41,147 nucleotides of DNA from Actinomycetota bacterium (GTDB taxonomy: Bacteria > Actinomycetota > AC-67), in assembly GCA_040905475.1 (NCBI GenBank), contig JBBDRM010000050.1, positions 1 to 41,147 of the forward strand. The letters run 5' to 3'. How positions within the stretch are numbered: position 1 is the stretch's first letter; every line of letters begins with the position of its first letter. Below, piece by piece: positions 24,415-32,117 of this stretch. The position numbers and the translations under genes were made by a program. The notes under the pieces are model-generated. The model made no database searches, had not been told where the DNA came from, and saw nothing but the letters and a program-made list of their open reading frames with translations.

Positions 24415-24514
24415 TGCCGGAGGCCGGTGCCCGGCGGGTAAAGTCTTGTGCGGAGCGAACCGAATCCTTCTAGGGGGGACGAAAGAGGCATTCCCGGCGC
24501 CGGCCGCTCCGGCA
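24415..24514 (+). ncRNA. Structured leader (riboswitch-like) of the GGDEF gene
   Basis: A 17-bp helix with one 2-nt bulge and one G-U pair joins 24415-24431 (TGCCGGAG, GCCGG, TGCC) to 24496-24514 (GGCG, CCGGC, CTCCGGCA). It encloses a 64-nt core with GGTAAAG, AGCGAACC and GGGGGGACGAAAGAGGC. The ribosome site AAGGAGGAGG follows within 6 nt, where an aptamer could control translation. The gene makes c-di-GMP, so that nucleotide is the first ligand to consider. The core only loosely resembles the GEMM GGGACGCAAAGCC element and I recognise no known class. Confidence 0.5.
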
Positions 24515-24529
24515 CCCTTAAGGAGGAGG

Positions 24530-26566
24530 ATGTCGCTCCGCTCGCGTCTGACGATCGCGTTCCTCGTCGTCCTCACCCTGCCTCTCATCACCGTCGTGCT
24601 CCTCCTGCGCGGCGGAGTGGACGAGGAGGTTCGTGCGCGCGCCGCGGCCGAGCTCCGGGCCGCGCATGCCGCTGCACCGGCGCTGTACCGCGCGCAGCAG
24701 GCCCGGGCGGCCGACCTCGTGCGCGGCGTTGCCGCGGGCCTCGGCCCCCGGCTCGAGCGCGTGTTCGGCGATCCCGCCGTCGCGGCGAACTTCGCGGAAG
24801 AGGCGCGCGGCTCGCTCGATATCTTGGCCGTCGTCTCCGGCGACGGAACCGTCCTCGGGTCGGCTTCCGCCGAGCCCGAGCTCCTTCCCGGCGCGGTCGC
24901 GCTTCCCGTCGCCGAAGTGGTGCGCACGCGTGCGTCGTCCCGCGCGGCCCTCGCCGAAACGGTCGTCGCCGGCAGCGCCGGCTCGCCGGGAAGTCTGGTG
25001 GGCGGCTTCTGGCTCGACGGCTCGTTCCTGTCCGCGCTCGGGGCGACCGACGTCGAAGCGATCGTCCTCGTGGATGGGGTAGTGACGGCGGCAACCGATC
25101 CTTCGATCGCGCGTGCGATCAGCCCCGACTGGGATCCATCGGGCCCCCTGCTCGAAGGCGACATCGCCGGGCGTGAGGTCGTCGCCTTCGCCGGCCCGCT
25201 CGTCGAAGGTTTGCCGCCCAGCAAGCTTTCCGTCGTGACCTACGGGAACCGCGACGCGCTGCTCGCCTCGGACCGGCCGTCGGGGGTCGCGGTGTGGGCG
25301 GTCGTCGCACTGGCGGTCATCGCCGGGGGAGTGGTCGCGTGGATGCTCTCACGTCTCTTCACGCGACCGCTGGACGACATGGCCATCGCGGCGCGGTCGC
25401 TCGCACGCGGCGGCGCCGTGGGGACGTTCGACGTCGATTCCACCGACGAGGTCGGCCGGCTCGCCTCCGCGTTCAACGAGGTGCTGGAAGGCACGCAAGC
25501 GCGGATGCTCGAGCTCGAGGAGTCCCGCGACGAGACGCGTCGCTACGTCGAGCGTCTCGGCGAAGCTCTCCGCTCCACGCACGATCTTTCGAAGCTGCTC
25601 TCCGTCGTTCTCGAGACCGCCGTCGCCGCGGTGCAGGCGCGCGCCGGCGCCGTGTGGCTTCTCGCGCCTTCCCGGGTCGAGCTTTCGCTCAAGGTCTCGC
25701 GAGGGTTCCCGCCTGAGGCGCTCGACCGACGGACGCGCGTCGGTGAGGGGCTCGCCGGTCACGTCGCGCAAGCTCGTCAGCCTGTGCTCATCCCGTCGAG
25801 CGGCGCAGCTCCGACCGCGGCGCCCTGGGAGCCGCAGGAGCCGACGATGCTCGCCGTCCCGCTCGAGAGCGAGACGCAGCTGATCGGCGTGATCTCTCTG
25901 TACGGTCGCACGCATCCCAAGCCGTTCGACGCGACCGACCTCGACACGGTGCGATCGCTTGCGCGGCAGGCCGCCGTCGGCGTCGAGAACGTCCTGCTCC
26001 ACCAAGAAGCGCAGCGGCTGTCGATCACCGACGGCCTCACGAGTCTCTGGAACTACCGGTTCCTGAACATGCGGCTCGCGCAGGAGGTCGAGCGTGCGAT
26101 CCGATTCAATCGTTCACTCTCGCTCCTCATGATCGACATCGACCACTTCAAGGACGTGAACGATCGGTACGGTCATCAACGGGGGGACGCCATCCTTTCC
26201 GAGCTGGCGAATCGCGTCGTGACCGAGACGCGCGCGCAGGTCGACACCGTCGCGCGGTACGGCGGCGAGGAGTTCGTTCTCCTTCTCCCGGAAACGCCGT
26301 TGGAAGGCGGACGCGTCGTCGCGGAGAAGATCCGCGGATCGATCGCGTCGAGGCCGTTCGGATCCGGCGATGAAGCGATCAGCGTCACGGTCTCGATCGG
26401 GATCGCGTGCTTCCCCCAGCACGGCGCGACCGCGCAGACGCTTCTTCGTTCCGCCGACCAAGCGCTGTACGAAGCCAAGGGGCGGGGTCGTAACGTCGTC
26501 GTGTCCTCCGATGAGCTCGATCAGGCCCCGCCGTCGCCGGTTGCCGATGACCCCGGGCAATCGTAG
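24530..26566 (+). CDS. Membrane diguanylate cyclase (HAMP-GAF-GGDEF)
   Basis: A 678-residue signalling protein. TM1 is about 7-27, an extracytoplasmic sensor ~28-250 (dCache-like length), TM2 252-272, HAMP ~273-325, GAF ~355-490 and a GGDEF domain ~495-660. The active site is ARYGGEEFVLLLPE (GGEEF at 578-582). The inhibitory RxxD motif is absent: the Arg position is Ala (AQVD before TVARYGGEEF). Product feedback through an I-site is therefore not expected. ATG 24530 follows AAGGAGGAGG. A structured leader lies directly upstream. galU begins 13 nt after the stop, so the two are likely co-transcribed. Confidence 0.93.
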   Translation: MSLRSRLTIAFLVVLTLPLITVVLLLRGGVDEEVRARAAAELRAAHAAAPALYRAQQARAADLVRGVAAGLGPRLERVFGDPAVAANFAEEARGSLDILAVVSGDGTVLGSASAEPELLPGAVALPVAEVVRTRASSRAALAETVVAGSAGSPGSLVGGFWLDGSFLSALGATDVEAIVLVDGVVTAATDPSIARAISPDWDPSGPLLEGDIAGREVVAFAGPLVEGLPPSKLSVVTYGNRDALLASDRPSGVAVWAVVALAVIAGGVVAWMLSRLFTRPLDDMAIAARSLARGGAVGTFDVDSTDEVGRLASAFNEVLEGTQARMLELEESRDETRRYVERLGEALRSTHDLSKLLSVVLETAVAAVQARAGAVWLLAPSRVELSLKVSRGFPPEALDRRTRVGEGLAGHVAQARQPVLIPSSGAAPTAAPWEPQEPTMLAVPLESETQLIGVISLYGRTHPKPFDATDLDTVRSLARQAAVGVENVLLHQEAQRLSITDGLTSLWNYRFLNMRLAQEVERAIRFNRSLSLLMIDIDHFKDVNDRYGHQRGDAILSELANRVVTETRAQVDTVARYGGEEFVLLLPETPLEGGRVVAEKIRGSIASRPFGSGDEAISVTVSIGIACFPQHGATAQTLLRSADQALYEAKGRGRNVVVSSDELDQAPPSPVADDPGQS

Positions 26567-26579
26567 ACTCGGCACCCCT

Positions 26580-27452
26580 ATGTCGGTGACCAAGGCAGTC
26601 ATCCCCGCCGCCGGCCTCGGCACGCGATTCCTCCCCGCGACGAAGGCGCAGCCGAAAGAGATGCTCCCTGTCGTGGACAAGCCGGCGATCCAGTACGTCG
26701 TCGAGGAAGCGGTCGCCGCGGGCTGCACCGACATCTTGATCATCACCGGCCGCGGGAAGCGTTCGATCGAGAATCATTTCGACCGCTCCTTCGAGCTCGA
26801 GTACTGGCTCGAGACGAAAGGGGACGAAGCCAAACTTGCCTCGGTTCGCGCCGTCAGCGACATGGCGGACATCCATTACATCCGTCAGAAGCAGCCGCTC
26901 GGTCTCGGCCATGCTGTGGCGACCGCCGAGCGACACGTCGGCGACCAACCGTTCGCCGTGCTGCTCGGCGACGACATCATCGGGGAGAACCTCCTCCAGA
27001 AGATGCTCGCCGTGTACGGACAATACGGGCGGAGCGTGATCGCGTTGCAGGAGGTCCCGCGAGAGGACATCCGCTTCTACGGCGCCGCCACGCCGGAGCC
27101 GGTCGAGGAGAACCTCGTCAAGGTGCTCGACATCGTCGAGAAGCCGGACCCGGCGAAGGCGCCCTCGAACCTCGCGGCGATCGGGCGCTACGTCTTTACC
27201 CCGGAGATCTTCGGTGAGCTGCGGAAGGTGCAGCCCGGGGTGGGTGGAGAGATCCAGCTGACCGACGCGATCAACTCGCTGGCGAAGCTGCAGGTCGTCT
27301 ACGGCTACCTGTTCGACGGCGTTCGGTACGACATCGGCAAGAAGATCGACTACCTCCGCGCCACGGTCGAGCTGGCCGCAGAGCGTGAGGATCTGGGCGA
27401 GGAGTTCCGAGAGTTCCTCGCCGAGTTCGTAACGCGCAAGAAATTGGTGTAA
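26580..27452 (+). CDS. galU: UTP-glucose-1-phosphate uridylyltransferase
   Basis: A 290-residue enzyme from ATG 26580 (MSVTKAVIPAAGLGTRF), the family length. The nucleotide-binding motif GLGTRFLPATKAQPKEMLP is near the start, VLLGDD holds the metal-binding Asp, and GEIQLTDAI and YDIGKKIDYLRA lie near the C-terminus. It makes UDP-glucose for glycans and glycolipids. A longer frame upstream overlaps the GGDEF gene and is rejected. The galU followed by SepX-like order is a recurrent actinobacterial arrangement. Confidence 0.95.
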   Translation: MSVTKAVIPAAGLGTRFLPATKAQPKEMLPVVDKPAIQYVVEEAVAAGCTDILIITGRGKRSIENHFDRSFELEYWLETKGDEAKLASVRAVSDMADIHYIRQKQPLGLGHAVATAERHVGDQPFAVLLGDDIIGENLLQKMLAVYGQYGRSVIALQEVPREDIRFYGAATPEPVEENLVKVLDIVEKPDPAKAPSNLAAIGRYVFTPEIFGELRKVQPGVGGEIQLTDAINSLAKLQVVYGYLFDGVRYDIGKKIDYLRATVELAAEREDLGEEFREFLAEFVTRKKLV

Positions 27453-27508
27453 AACCCTTCGTATGCACCCTTCCCCGGCGGCTTCGCGCATGCCTGGATC
27501 CGGGGTGC

Positions 27509-27536
27509 TTGAAACAGGAGATGGGGGTGTTACGCT
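27509..27536 (+). promoter_or_regulatory. Promoter for the SepX-like gene
   Basis: TTGAAA (27509-27514) and TACGCT (27531-27536) are spaced 16 nt apart, a good match to housekeeping promoters. Transcription would begin near 27543, ~30 nt before the gene. Confidence 0.5.
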
Positions 27537-27574
27537 CGCGATGAAGGCCGAAGGAAGGGGCTGGCCTGGGGATC

Positions 27575-28036
27575 GTGTTCGTCGCCGTACTCGCCCTGAT
27601 CTGGGCGATGTTATTAGTCCCCTCCTTCCGCGGCCGTCTCGAGTCCTCTCCCATCGACGGCGTCCGTAGCTTCGAAAGGTCGATGGGAGTCTTGGCGAAC
27701 ACACGCAAAGGGAAGGCGAGCCCGCCGGGCCGTTGGATCATGGTGCCTCGTACCGAGGTCACCCAGCCCGTCCGCAGGCGAGGCCGGGTGCTCCGCCGCC
27801 GCCGTCAGAACTTCGAGCGGCTGCTGATCGCGGCCGGCGCGACCCTCATGCTCGGCTTCGTTCCGGCTCTGCGTTGGATGTGGTTCGTCCACCTCGCGAT
27901 CGACGGCATCATCGGTTTCTACGTCTCCCGGCTCCTCCGCTGGAAGCGCGATGAGCTCGAGCGGCAACGGGTCGTGACGCCGCTCCCGGCCGAGATCCCG
28001 CTCGAAGAGCAGCAGCAAGCGCGCCGGACCAGCTGA
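27575..28036 (+). CDS. SepX/GlpR-like divisome membrane protein
   Basis: A 153-residue membrane protein. An N-terminal hydrophobic segment (VFVAVLALIWAMLLVPSF), a basic central region (VRRRGRVLRRRRQNFERLL) and two closely spaced C-terminal hydrophobic segments (LIAAGATLMLGFVPALRW, FVHLAIDGIIGFYVSRLL) match the layout of SepX (Streptomyces) and GlpR (Mycobacterium), which act in cell division. The galU neighbourhood supports this. The start is uncertain: GTG 27575 has its AAGGAAGGGG ribosome site 14 nt away. CTG 27566 is 5 nt from it and would give an N-terminus closer to family members. Confidence 0.7.
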   Translation: MFVAVLALIWAMLLVPSFRGRLESSPIDGVRSFERSMGVLANTRKGKASPPGRWIMVPRTEVTQPVRRRGRVLRRRRQNFERLLIAAGATLMLGFVPALRWMWFVHLAIDGIIGFYVSRLLRWKRDELERQRVVTPLPAEIPLEEQQQARRTS

Positions 28037-28064
28037 GCGCCCCGAACGCCCACTCCGCGCTACG

Positions 28065-28697
28065 ATGCCCGGCATGGTCGATCTGAACAACGTCTCCGAG
28101 CAGATCCGGAAGCGTCTGGATGCGAAGTCGGAAGCGCGCGAGAAGGGGCTTCGTGGCTCTCGCCAAGCGATCCGCGAGTGCGCGAACTCGATCCGTGCGA
28201 CCCACCGGGCCGACCTCGATCTGGCGCAAGAGCTGATGGCCGCAGCGAAGAGCTCGCTCGACGGCGCTCGAAGCGCGATGAAACCGTTCCCCGACATCTA
28301 CTACGCGGGATTCCTCCAGGACGCCGAGAAGGAGTACGCGGAAGCGCGCGCGACGTACGTGCTCATCAACGGGGGAGAGGTCCCGACCCCGGAGGATCTC
28401 GAGGTCGGCGACGCGCCGTACCTCAACGGACTCTCCGAAGTGATCGGTGAGCTACGCCGACACATCCTCGACATCATGCGCAAGGGAGAGCTCGAGCGCG
28501 GCGAGGAGCTGCTCGGCGCGATGGACGATATCTACTACGTCCTGGTGTCGATGGATTACCCCGACGCGATGACCGGCGGGCTGCGGCGATCGACCGACGT
28601 CGCGCGCTCGATCATGGAACGAACGCGCGGCGACCTCTCATTGACGCTGGTTCAGCAGAACATCGCCGACACGATGGCCGGGCACCGCAAAAGCTAG
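28065..28697 (+). CDS. Translin-family RNA/DNA-binding protein
   Basis: A 210-residue all-helical protein with the translin signature YYAGFLQDAEKEYAEA (about 80-95), PYLNGLSEVIGELRRHIL and YVLVSMDYPDAMTGGLRRSTD. Translin is best known in eukaryotes and archaea, where it forms octameric rings that bind nucleic acids and, with TRAX, cleave RNA. Short bacterial members occur in some Actinobacteria and relatives. The TRAX-type acidic catalytic set is not obvious, so binding rather than nuclease activity is the safer call. The ATG at 28074 is an alternative. Its stop overlaps the convergent M23 gene stop by 4 nt (CTAG). Confidence 0.85.
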   Translation: MPGMVDLNNVSEQIRKRLDAKSEAREKGLRGSRQAIRECANSIRATHRADLDLAQELMAAAKSSLDGARSAMKPFPDIYYAGFLQDAEKEYAEARATYVLINGGEVPTPEDLEVGDAPYLNGLSEVIGELRRHILDIMRKGELERGEELLGAMDDIYYVLVSMDYPDAMTGGLRRSTDVARSIMERTRGDLSLTLVQQNIADTMAGHRKS

Positions 28698-29866
28698 AGC
28701 CAGTGCGTCGGATTCACCGGCTTGGTCGCCAAGCGAACCTCGTAGTGGATGTGGGGGCCCGTGCACCAGCCGCTGCAACCCACCGCCCCGATCTTCTCGC
28801 CGGCGAGAACCCGGTCGCCCGCCTGAACGAACGCGCGCGACATGTGCGCGTAGACCGTCGCCAGAGAGTCGCCGTGGTCGATCACCGCGGCCAGACCGTA
28901 AGCGCCCATGTAGTCGACCGCCACGACGCGACCGGAAAGGCTCGCGACGATCTCGTCGCCGTAGTTCGCGCCGACGTCGATGCCGGTGTGGAACGAGCGG
29001 TAGCCCCACAGCGGGTGGATCCGCCAGCCGTACGCCGAGGTGATCCGGCGGGACTCGACCGGCCAGCGAAGGAAGTACTCGCCTTCCTCGGCAACCTCTT
29101 GGTTCTTCTGCGCTTCTTGGAGCAGTGTTGCGATCTTGGTGTCCGTACCGCTGTACGCCTTGACGATGATGTCGAAGCCGTGCTTGCGCAGCTCGTCGAG
29201 CCCGCCGAAGTCGGCGATGAGCTCGTTGATGAGCAGCTGGCGCCGGCTGAACTCAACCTGCTGATCTTCGAGCAGCTCCGTCTCTTCCTGCTCGATCTCC
29301 TTGACCTGCTTCCGAAGATCGATCGCCCTCGCTCTCGCGGCCCCGTACGCCTTGGTGGCCGCCTCCTTCTTGGCGCTCAGGTCGTGCATCACGCTGATGA
29401 AGTCGTTGAGCACGGACTCCGAGAAGACCTCGACCCGGACCATGTCGCTCACGCTCTGCGCATTGAGCATGGCGTTGACGTAGCTCCACGGCCCCCGCAT
29501 GTAGAGCGACGCCGCGCTGTCGCGCGTGAGGAGCTTCTGCGCCTCGAGCGCTTCCGTTGCCGCAACGAGCGCTGCCTGGCGCCGGACCAGCTCGATCTCG
29601 GCCTTCTTAAGCTTCGTACGGACCTTGTTCAGCCGTTGCTGGATCGCGATCAGCTCGAGCTCGAGGGCGCGGAGCCGGCCTTCCACCGCGTCGCGCTTGC
29701 CGTCGAACTTGGCGAAGATCCCGTTGAGCTTGGCGTCTTCCGCGCTGGGGGACGGCTCCGGGCTTGGGCCCGCCTGAGCGGTCGCGCCGAGCGCCATGAA
29801 CACGGCAAGGGCCACGGCCGTCCAGCGGCCGGGCCTGCGGACACGGTGCGTCAGCTCTCGATTCAT
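28694..29866 (-). CDS. Secreted M23 (LytM) peptidase with coiled-coil N-terminus
   Basis: A 390-residue exported protein from ATG 29866. A longer frame to 30403 crosses a terminator and a broken gene and is rejected. The signal peptide is 1 to ~32. Long coiled coils follow at about 46-120 and 170-235, as in EnvC/RipA-type division hydrolases. The LytM zinc site is complete: His293 and Asp297 in FHTGIDVG, and His372/His374 in HIHYEV. It cleaves peptidoglycan cross-links or activates amidases; complete zinc ligands favour an active endopeptidase. It is convergent with translin. Confidence 0.92.
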   Translation of the reverse strand: MNRELTHRVRRPGRWTAVALAVFMALGATAQAGPSPEPSPSAEDAKLNGIFAKFDGKRDAVEGRLRALELELIAIQQRLNKVRTKLKKAEIELVRRQAALVAATEALEAQKLLTRDSAASLYMRGPWSYVNAMLNAQSVSDMVRVEVFSESVLNDFISVMHDLSAKKEAATKAYGAARARAIDLRKQVKEIEQEETELLEDQQVEFSRRQLLINELIADFGGLDELRKHGFDIIVKAYSGTDTKIATLLQEAQKNQEVAEEGEYFLRWPVESRRITSAYGWRIHPLWGYRSFHTGIDVGANYGDEIVASLSGRVVAVDYMGAYGLAAVIDHGDSLATVYAHMSRAFVQAGDRVLAGEKIGAVGCSGWCTGPHIHYEVRLATKPVNPTHWL

Positions 29867-29916
29867 GGGGTGACCATCATGCATAACGTTCGGGACCCCC
29901 CGCCAGGTGCGAATAG

Positions 29917-29943
29917 AGGAGAAAAGAACCCCACATCTGGGGT
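29917..29943 (-). terminator. Intrinsic terminator
   Basis: Read on the minus strand: ACCCC-N6-GGGGT (29943-29928) followed by TTCTTTTCT. It lies downstream of the broken EEP gene and upstream of the M23 gene. A good match to a rho-independent terminator. Confidence 0.7.
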
Positions 29944-29955
29944 GACCAAGCACTT

Positions 29956-30313
29956 TCAGTCGCCCCACAGTAGGCCTCGGGACCTGCGTCCTATCCCTTG
30001 AGGGCGCGGGCGGAAGCCGCGGCCTATGGGCGAAGCGTCCCGAAGGGTCTCGTTGGCATCGCCGGCGACGACCACTTGATCGGGAAGCGCGGCGAGCGTG
30101 ATCAACGCGGCACCGCGTCGATCGATCCTGCGGACCCGCGAGAAGCGGAAGCGGCGCCATGCGGAGCGCGTCGCGCAGGCGCGTTCCGTCGCTGCGCTTC
30201 ACCTCGTTGAGGCAGACGACGTCGGCCTCGTGCGCGGCGATCTCCCCGGCGATCTCCGCTATCGAAGCATCCCGAGCTCCGTGGATGTTCCAGGTAAGGA
30301 TGCGCAACGGCAC
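29956..30313 (-). pseudogene. Broken endonuclease/exonuclease/phosphatase (EEP) gene
   Basis: The GTG at 30313 opens a frame reading MPLRILTWNIHGARDAS, then AHEADVVCLNEVKRSDG, the N-terminal metal-binding Asn and Glu motifs of the EEP superfamily. About 60 codons in, the frame ceases to fit. A shifted frame then encodes ALITLAALPDQVVVAGDANETLRDASP (here cited as parts), which contains the late EEP motif VVAGDANETL, and ends at TGA 29956-29958. The middle third of a normal EEP domain, including the HL motif, is missing. So both a frameshift and an internal deletion have occurred. The terminator still follows. Confidence 0.7.
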
Positions 30314-30368
30314 ACGTTGGCATGAAATCGGGCGCGCGGCACCGTGAGGCCCACGTAGGATCGGCCCG

Positions 30369-31208
30369 GTGGATGAGCCGGCGGGGGACTTCAAGCGCGA
30401 CACGGCCGTCGAGGGCGGCGACGGAAGTTACCGGGCCATGCTCTCGGACGGGTGGGAGCTCTGGGGCCCGGCCGGCGGCTACGTCTCCGCGATCGCGTTG
30501 CGCGCCGCCGGCGCGCACAGCCGCTTCGCGAAGCCGGTGAGCTACTCGTGCAACTATCTCGGCGTCGCCGGGTTCGCTCCGGCCGAGATCGACGTCGTCA
30601 CCCTGAACGCCGCGCGGCGCTCCGAAGTGATCCGCGTCTCGATGTCACAGGAGGGACGGCTCTTCCTCGACGCAACCGTCTGGACCGTCGACGAAGGACT
30701 GGCCGGCTTCGACTTCGACGCCGCGCCGATGCCCGACCTGCCGGGCCCGGACGGCATCGTGCCGTGGAGAGATGTCGCGCCGCCGCCGCCCACGTTCCGG
30801 CGGTTCTGGTCGAACATCGAGGAGCGGATGATCGGGCCCATGATCGAGCGATGGGAGGAGCGCGTCCCCGGTGCGCCGATCCGCCGAGGCTGGTGCCGGT
30901 TCGATCCGACGCCGACGTTCAAGGATCCTTATCTCGACGCGGCGCGTTCGCTCATGCTGATCGAGACGATGGGGTGGCCGGCTTTCATGGCGGGCCAAAC
31001 CGGCCGCCCGCCGTTCGTGGCGCCGACGATCGAGCTTGCGGTGCGGTTCCACCGGCCGGCTTCGAGATCGGAGTGGTTGTTGTGCGTCACCGAATCGCCG
31101 CTGGCGGCCGACGGGTTGATCGCAAGCACCGGACGAGTTTGGGCAGAGGACGGAAGCCTCGTCGCGAGCGGCGGACAGCACATGCTCTGTCGCCCGGCGC
31201 CGGGGTAA
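30369..31208 (+). CDS. Acyl-CoA thioesterase-like protein (TesB/double hot-dog)
   Basis: A 279-residue protein with a GTG start. A double hot-dog arrangement is suggested: an N-terminal half with WGPAGGYVSAIALRAAGAH, the typical helix entry of the 4HBT_3/TesB fold, and a C-terminal half with TIELAVRFHRPASRSEWLL and ASTGRVWAEDGSLVASGGQHML. These strand patterns recur in thioesterases acting on acyl-CoA. The catalytic residues cannot be assigned confidently. It is divergent from the broken EEP gene and ends 49 bp before tRNA-Ala. Confidence 0.82.
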   Translation: MDEPAGDFKRDTAVEGGDGSYRAMLSDGWELWGPAGGYVSAIALRAAGAHSRFAKPVSYSCNYLGVAGFAPAEIDVVTLNAARRSEVIRVSMSQEGRLFLDATVWTVDEGLAGFDFDAAPMPDLPGPDGIVPWRDVAPPPPTFRRFWSNIEERMIGPMIERWEERVPGAPIRRGWCRFDPTPTFKDPYLDAARSLMLIETMGWPAFMAGQTGRPPFVAPTIELAVRFHRPASRSEWLLCVTESPLAADGLIASTGRVWAEDGSLVASGGQHMLCRPAPG

Positions 31209-31257
31209 CGCGCGCCGCCGGGCCCCGGAACGGGGTGGTAGCATCGGGCCTGCTCCA

Positions 31258-31330
31258 GGGGGTGTAGCTCAGTTGGTAGAGCGCTGCGTTCGCAACGCAG
31301 AGGTCGACGGTTCGAATCCGTTCACCTCCA
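31258..31330 (+). tRNA. tRNA-Ala (anticodon CGC)
   Basis: A complete 73-nt cloverleaf. The acceptor stem GGGGGTG pairs with CACCTCC and includes G3-U70, the alanine identity pair. The anticodon stem CTGCG/CGCAG closes a TTCGCAA loop with anticodon CGC. The T-arm is ACGG-TTCGAAT-CCGT. The 3' CCA is not encoded; the following bases are CTTG. Its 3' end abuts a toxin-antitoxin module and is repeated downstream. Confidence 0.95.
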
Positions 31331-31338
31331 CTTGTTAA

Positions 31339-31360
31339 AGTGTACGCTTCTATGTACACT
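31339..31360. promoter_or_regulatory. Operator of the tRNA-linked toxin-antitoxin module
   Basis: Perfect inverted repeat AGTGTAC-N8-GTACACT, 8 nt before the antitoxin ATG and 8 nt after the tRNA. Phd-type antitoxins bind such sites to repress their own operon. A decayed copy of it lies at 31997-32016. Confidence 0.7.
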
Positions 31361-31367
31361 CCTTCGT

Positions 31368-31655
31368 ATGGCAAGAACCGTACCGGTCAAAGAGTTGCGG
31401 GCCGAGCTGGCCGAGTTGCTCGATGACGTCGCCGATAGACGAGAACACGTCATCGTGACCCGACACGGCCGCCCGGTCGCGGCCATCGTTCCGATCGATG
31501 AGTACGAGGGGCTCGAGGAGACGGCGGAGGTGCTGTCCGACCCTGCGGCCGTCCGAGCGATTCAGCGCGGGATAGCCGACCTCAAAGCCGGCAAAGTCGC
31601 GACGCTTGATGAGGTCAGGGCGGATCTGGCGAAGCGTAAACGCCGATCTCGTTGA
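31368..31655 (+). CDS. Phd/YefM-family antitoxin
   Basis: A 95-residue protein from ATG 31368; an in-frame extension to 31332 would run into the operator. The N-terminal Phd/YefM domain (VPVKELRAELAELLDDVADR, then VIVTRHGRPVAAIVPIDEYEGL) binds DNA as a dimer. The charged C-terminus would wrap the toxin. The RelE-type toxin gene follows after 3 nt. The gene lies directly behind the tRNA with only the operator between, so readthrough from the tRNA could also express it. Confidence 0.92.
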   Translation: MARTVPVKELRAELAELLDDVADRREHVIVTRHGRPVAAIVPIDEYEGLEETAEVLSDPAAVRAIQRGIADLKAGKVATLDEVRADLAKRKRRSR

Positions 31656-31658
31656 TCC

Positions 31659-31922
31659 ATGGCTCGTATCGTGTTCTCGCGCTCAGCGCGCGAACAACTT
31701 GCCGCGCTCGATGTCCGGATCGTCGAAGCGGTTCTAGACACAGTCACCCTGCTCGAGGGGGATGCCGAAGCCGGCAAACGACTGCGGGGCCGACTTGATG
31801 GGCTGTGGTCACTTCGAATCGGCAGCTACCGCCTCGTGTACGAGATTCGAGCCAAGGCGAAGACTGTTCGCATCGTCGCAGTCCTCCCACGTCGGATCGC
31901 ATATCGCTCGGATCCGCGCTAG
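31659..31922 (+). CDS. RelE/ParE-superfamily toxin
   Basis: An 87-residue toxin of the RelE/ParE fold. The N-terminal strand is IVFSRSAREQL, a helical hairpin follows, then GRLDGLWSLRIGSYRLVYEI, the strand pair typical of mRNA-cleaving RelE toxins (Arg in the SLRIGSYRL segment). VRIVAVLPRR forms the last strand, and the C-terminus carries RRIAYR. It probably cleaves ribosome-bound mRNA and is neutralised by the upstream antitoxin. Confidence 0.92.
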   Translation: MARIVFSRSAREQLAALDVRIVEAVLDTVTLLEGDAEAGKRLRGRLDGLWSLRIGSYRLVYEIRAKAKTVRIVAVLPRRIAYRSDPR

Positions 31923-31966
31923 AGGATTAGCGATTCGATGGTGAGCCGGCGTAGAACTGAAAGTCT

Positions 31967-31990
31967 CGGTTCGAATCCGCTCTTCTCCAC
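31967..31990 (+). repeat. tRNA 3'-end-like repeat 2
   Basis: Identical at 21 of 24 positions to the tRNA-Ala tail 31308-31331, including GGTTCGAATCCG and CTCCAC. The bases upstream do not form a cloverleaf. The T-loop is common to all tRNAs, so it may come from another tRNA gene. Confidence 0.6.
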
Positions 31991-32024
31991 TTGAAAAGTG
32001 TACCTTATGATGCACTCTTAACTC

Positions 32025-32117
32025 ATGGCGAAGATCGTTCCAGTCAAGGAGCTGCGGGTCGAACTGGACTAGTTGCTTGACCAGGTTGCCGATCGTCGCG
32101 AGCACGTGATCGTCACC
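32025..32117 (+). pseudogene. Decayed second copy of the Phd-type antitoxin gene
   Basis: The frame reads MAKIVPVKELRVELD, then TAG at codon 16 (32070), then LLDQVADRREHVIVT. It aligns without gaps to the first 31 codons of the intact antitoxin (31368-31460) and then stops matching. It is preceded by a decayed operator (AGTGTAC-N8-GCACT) and a tRNA-like tail, so the whole block 31308-31460 is duplicated. The remainder of the copy, including its toxin, has been lost where the BNR-gene segment begins. Confidence 0.85.

Noticed and set aside
24415-24514. Assignment of the leader to the GEMM c-di-GMP class
   Set aside because: Only GGGACGAAAG loosely resembles the GEMM core and the CAAACC-type partner is not clear. 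Left unassigned.
26385-27704. 439-codon minus-strand open frame
   Set aside because: Antisense to the GGDEF and galU genes, no conserved motifs.
31940-31990. A second complete tRNA gene
   Set aside because: Only the T-arm/3' tail is recognisable. No acceptor 5' strand or anticodon stem can be formed.
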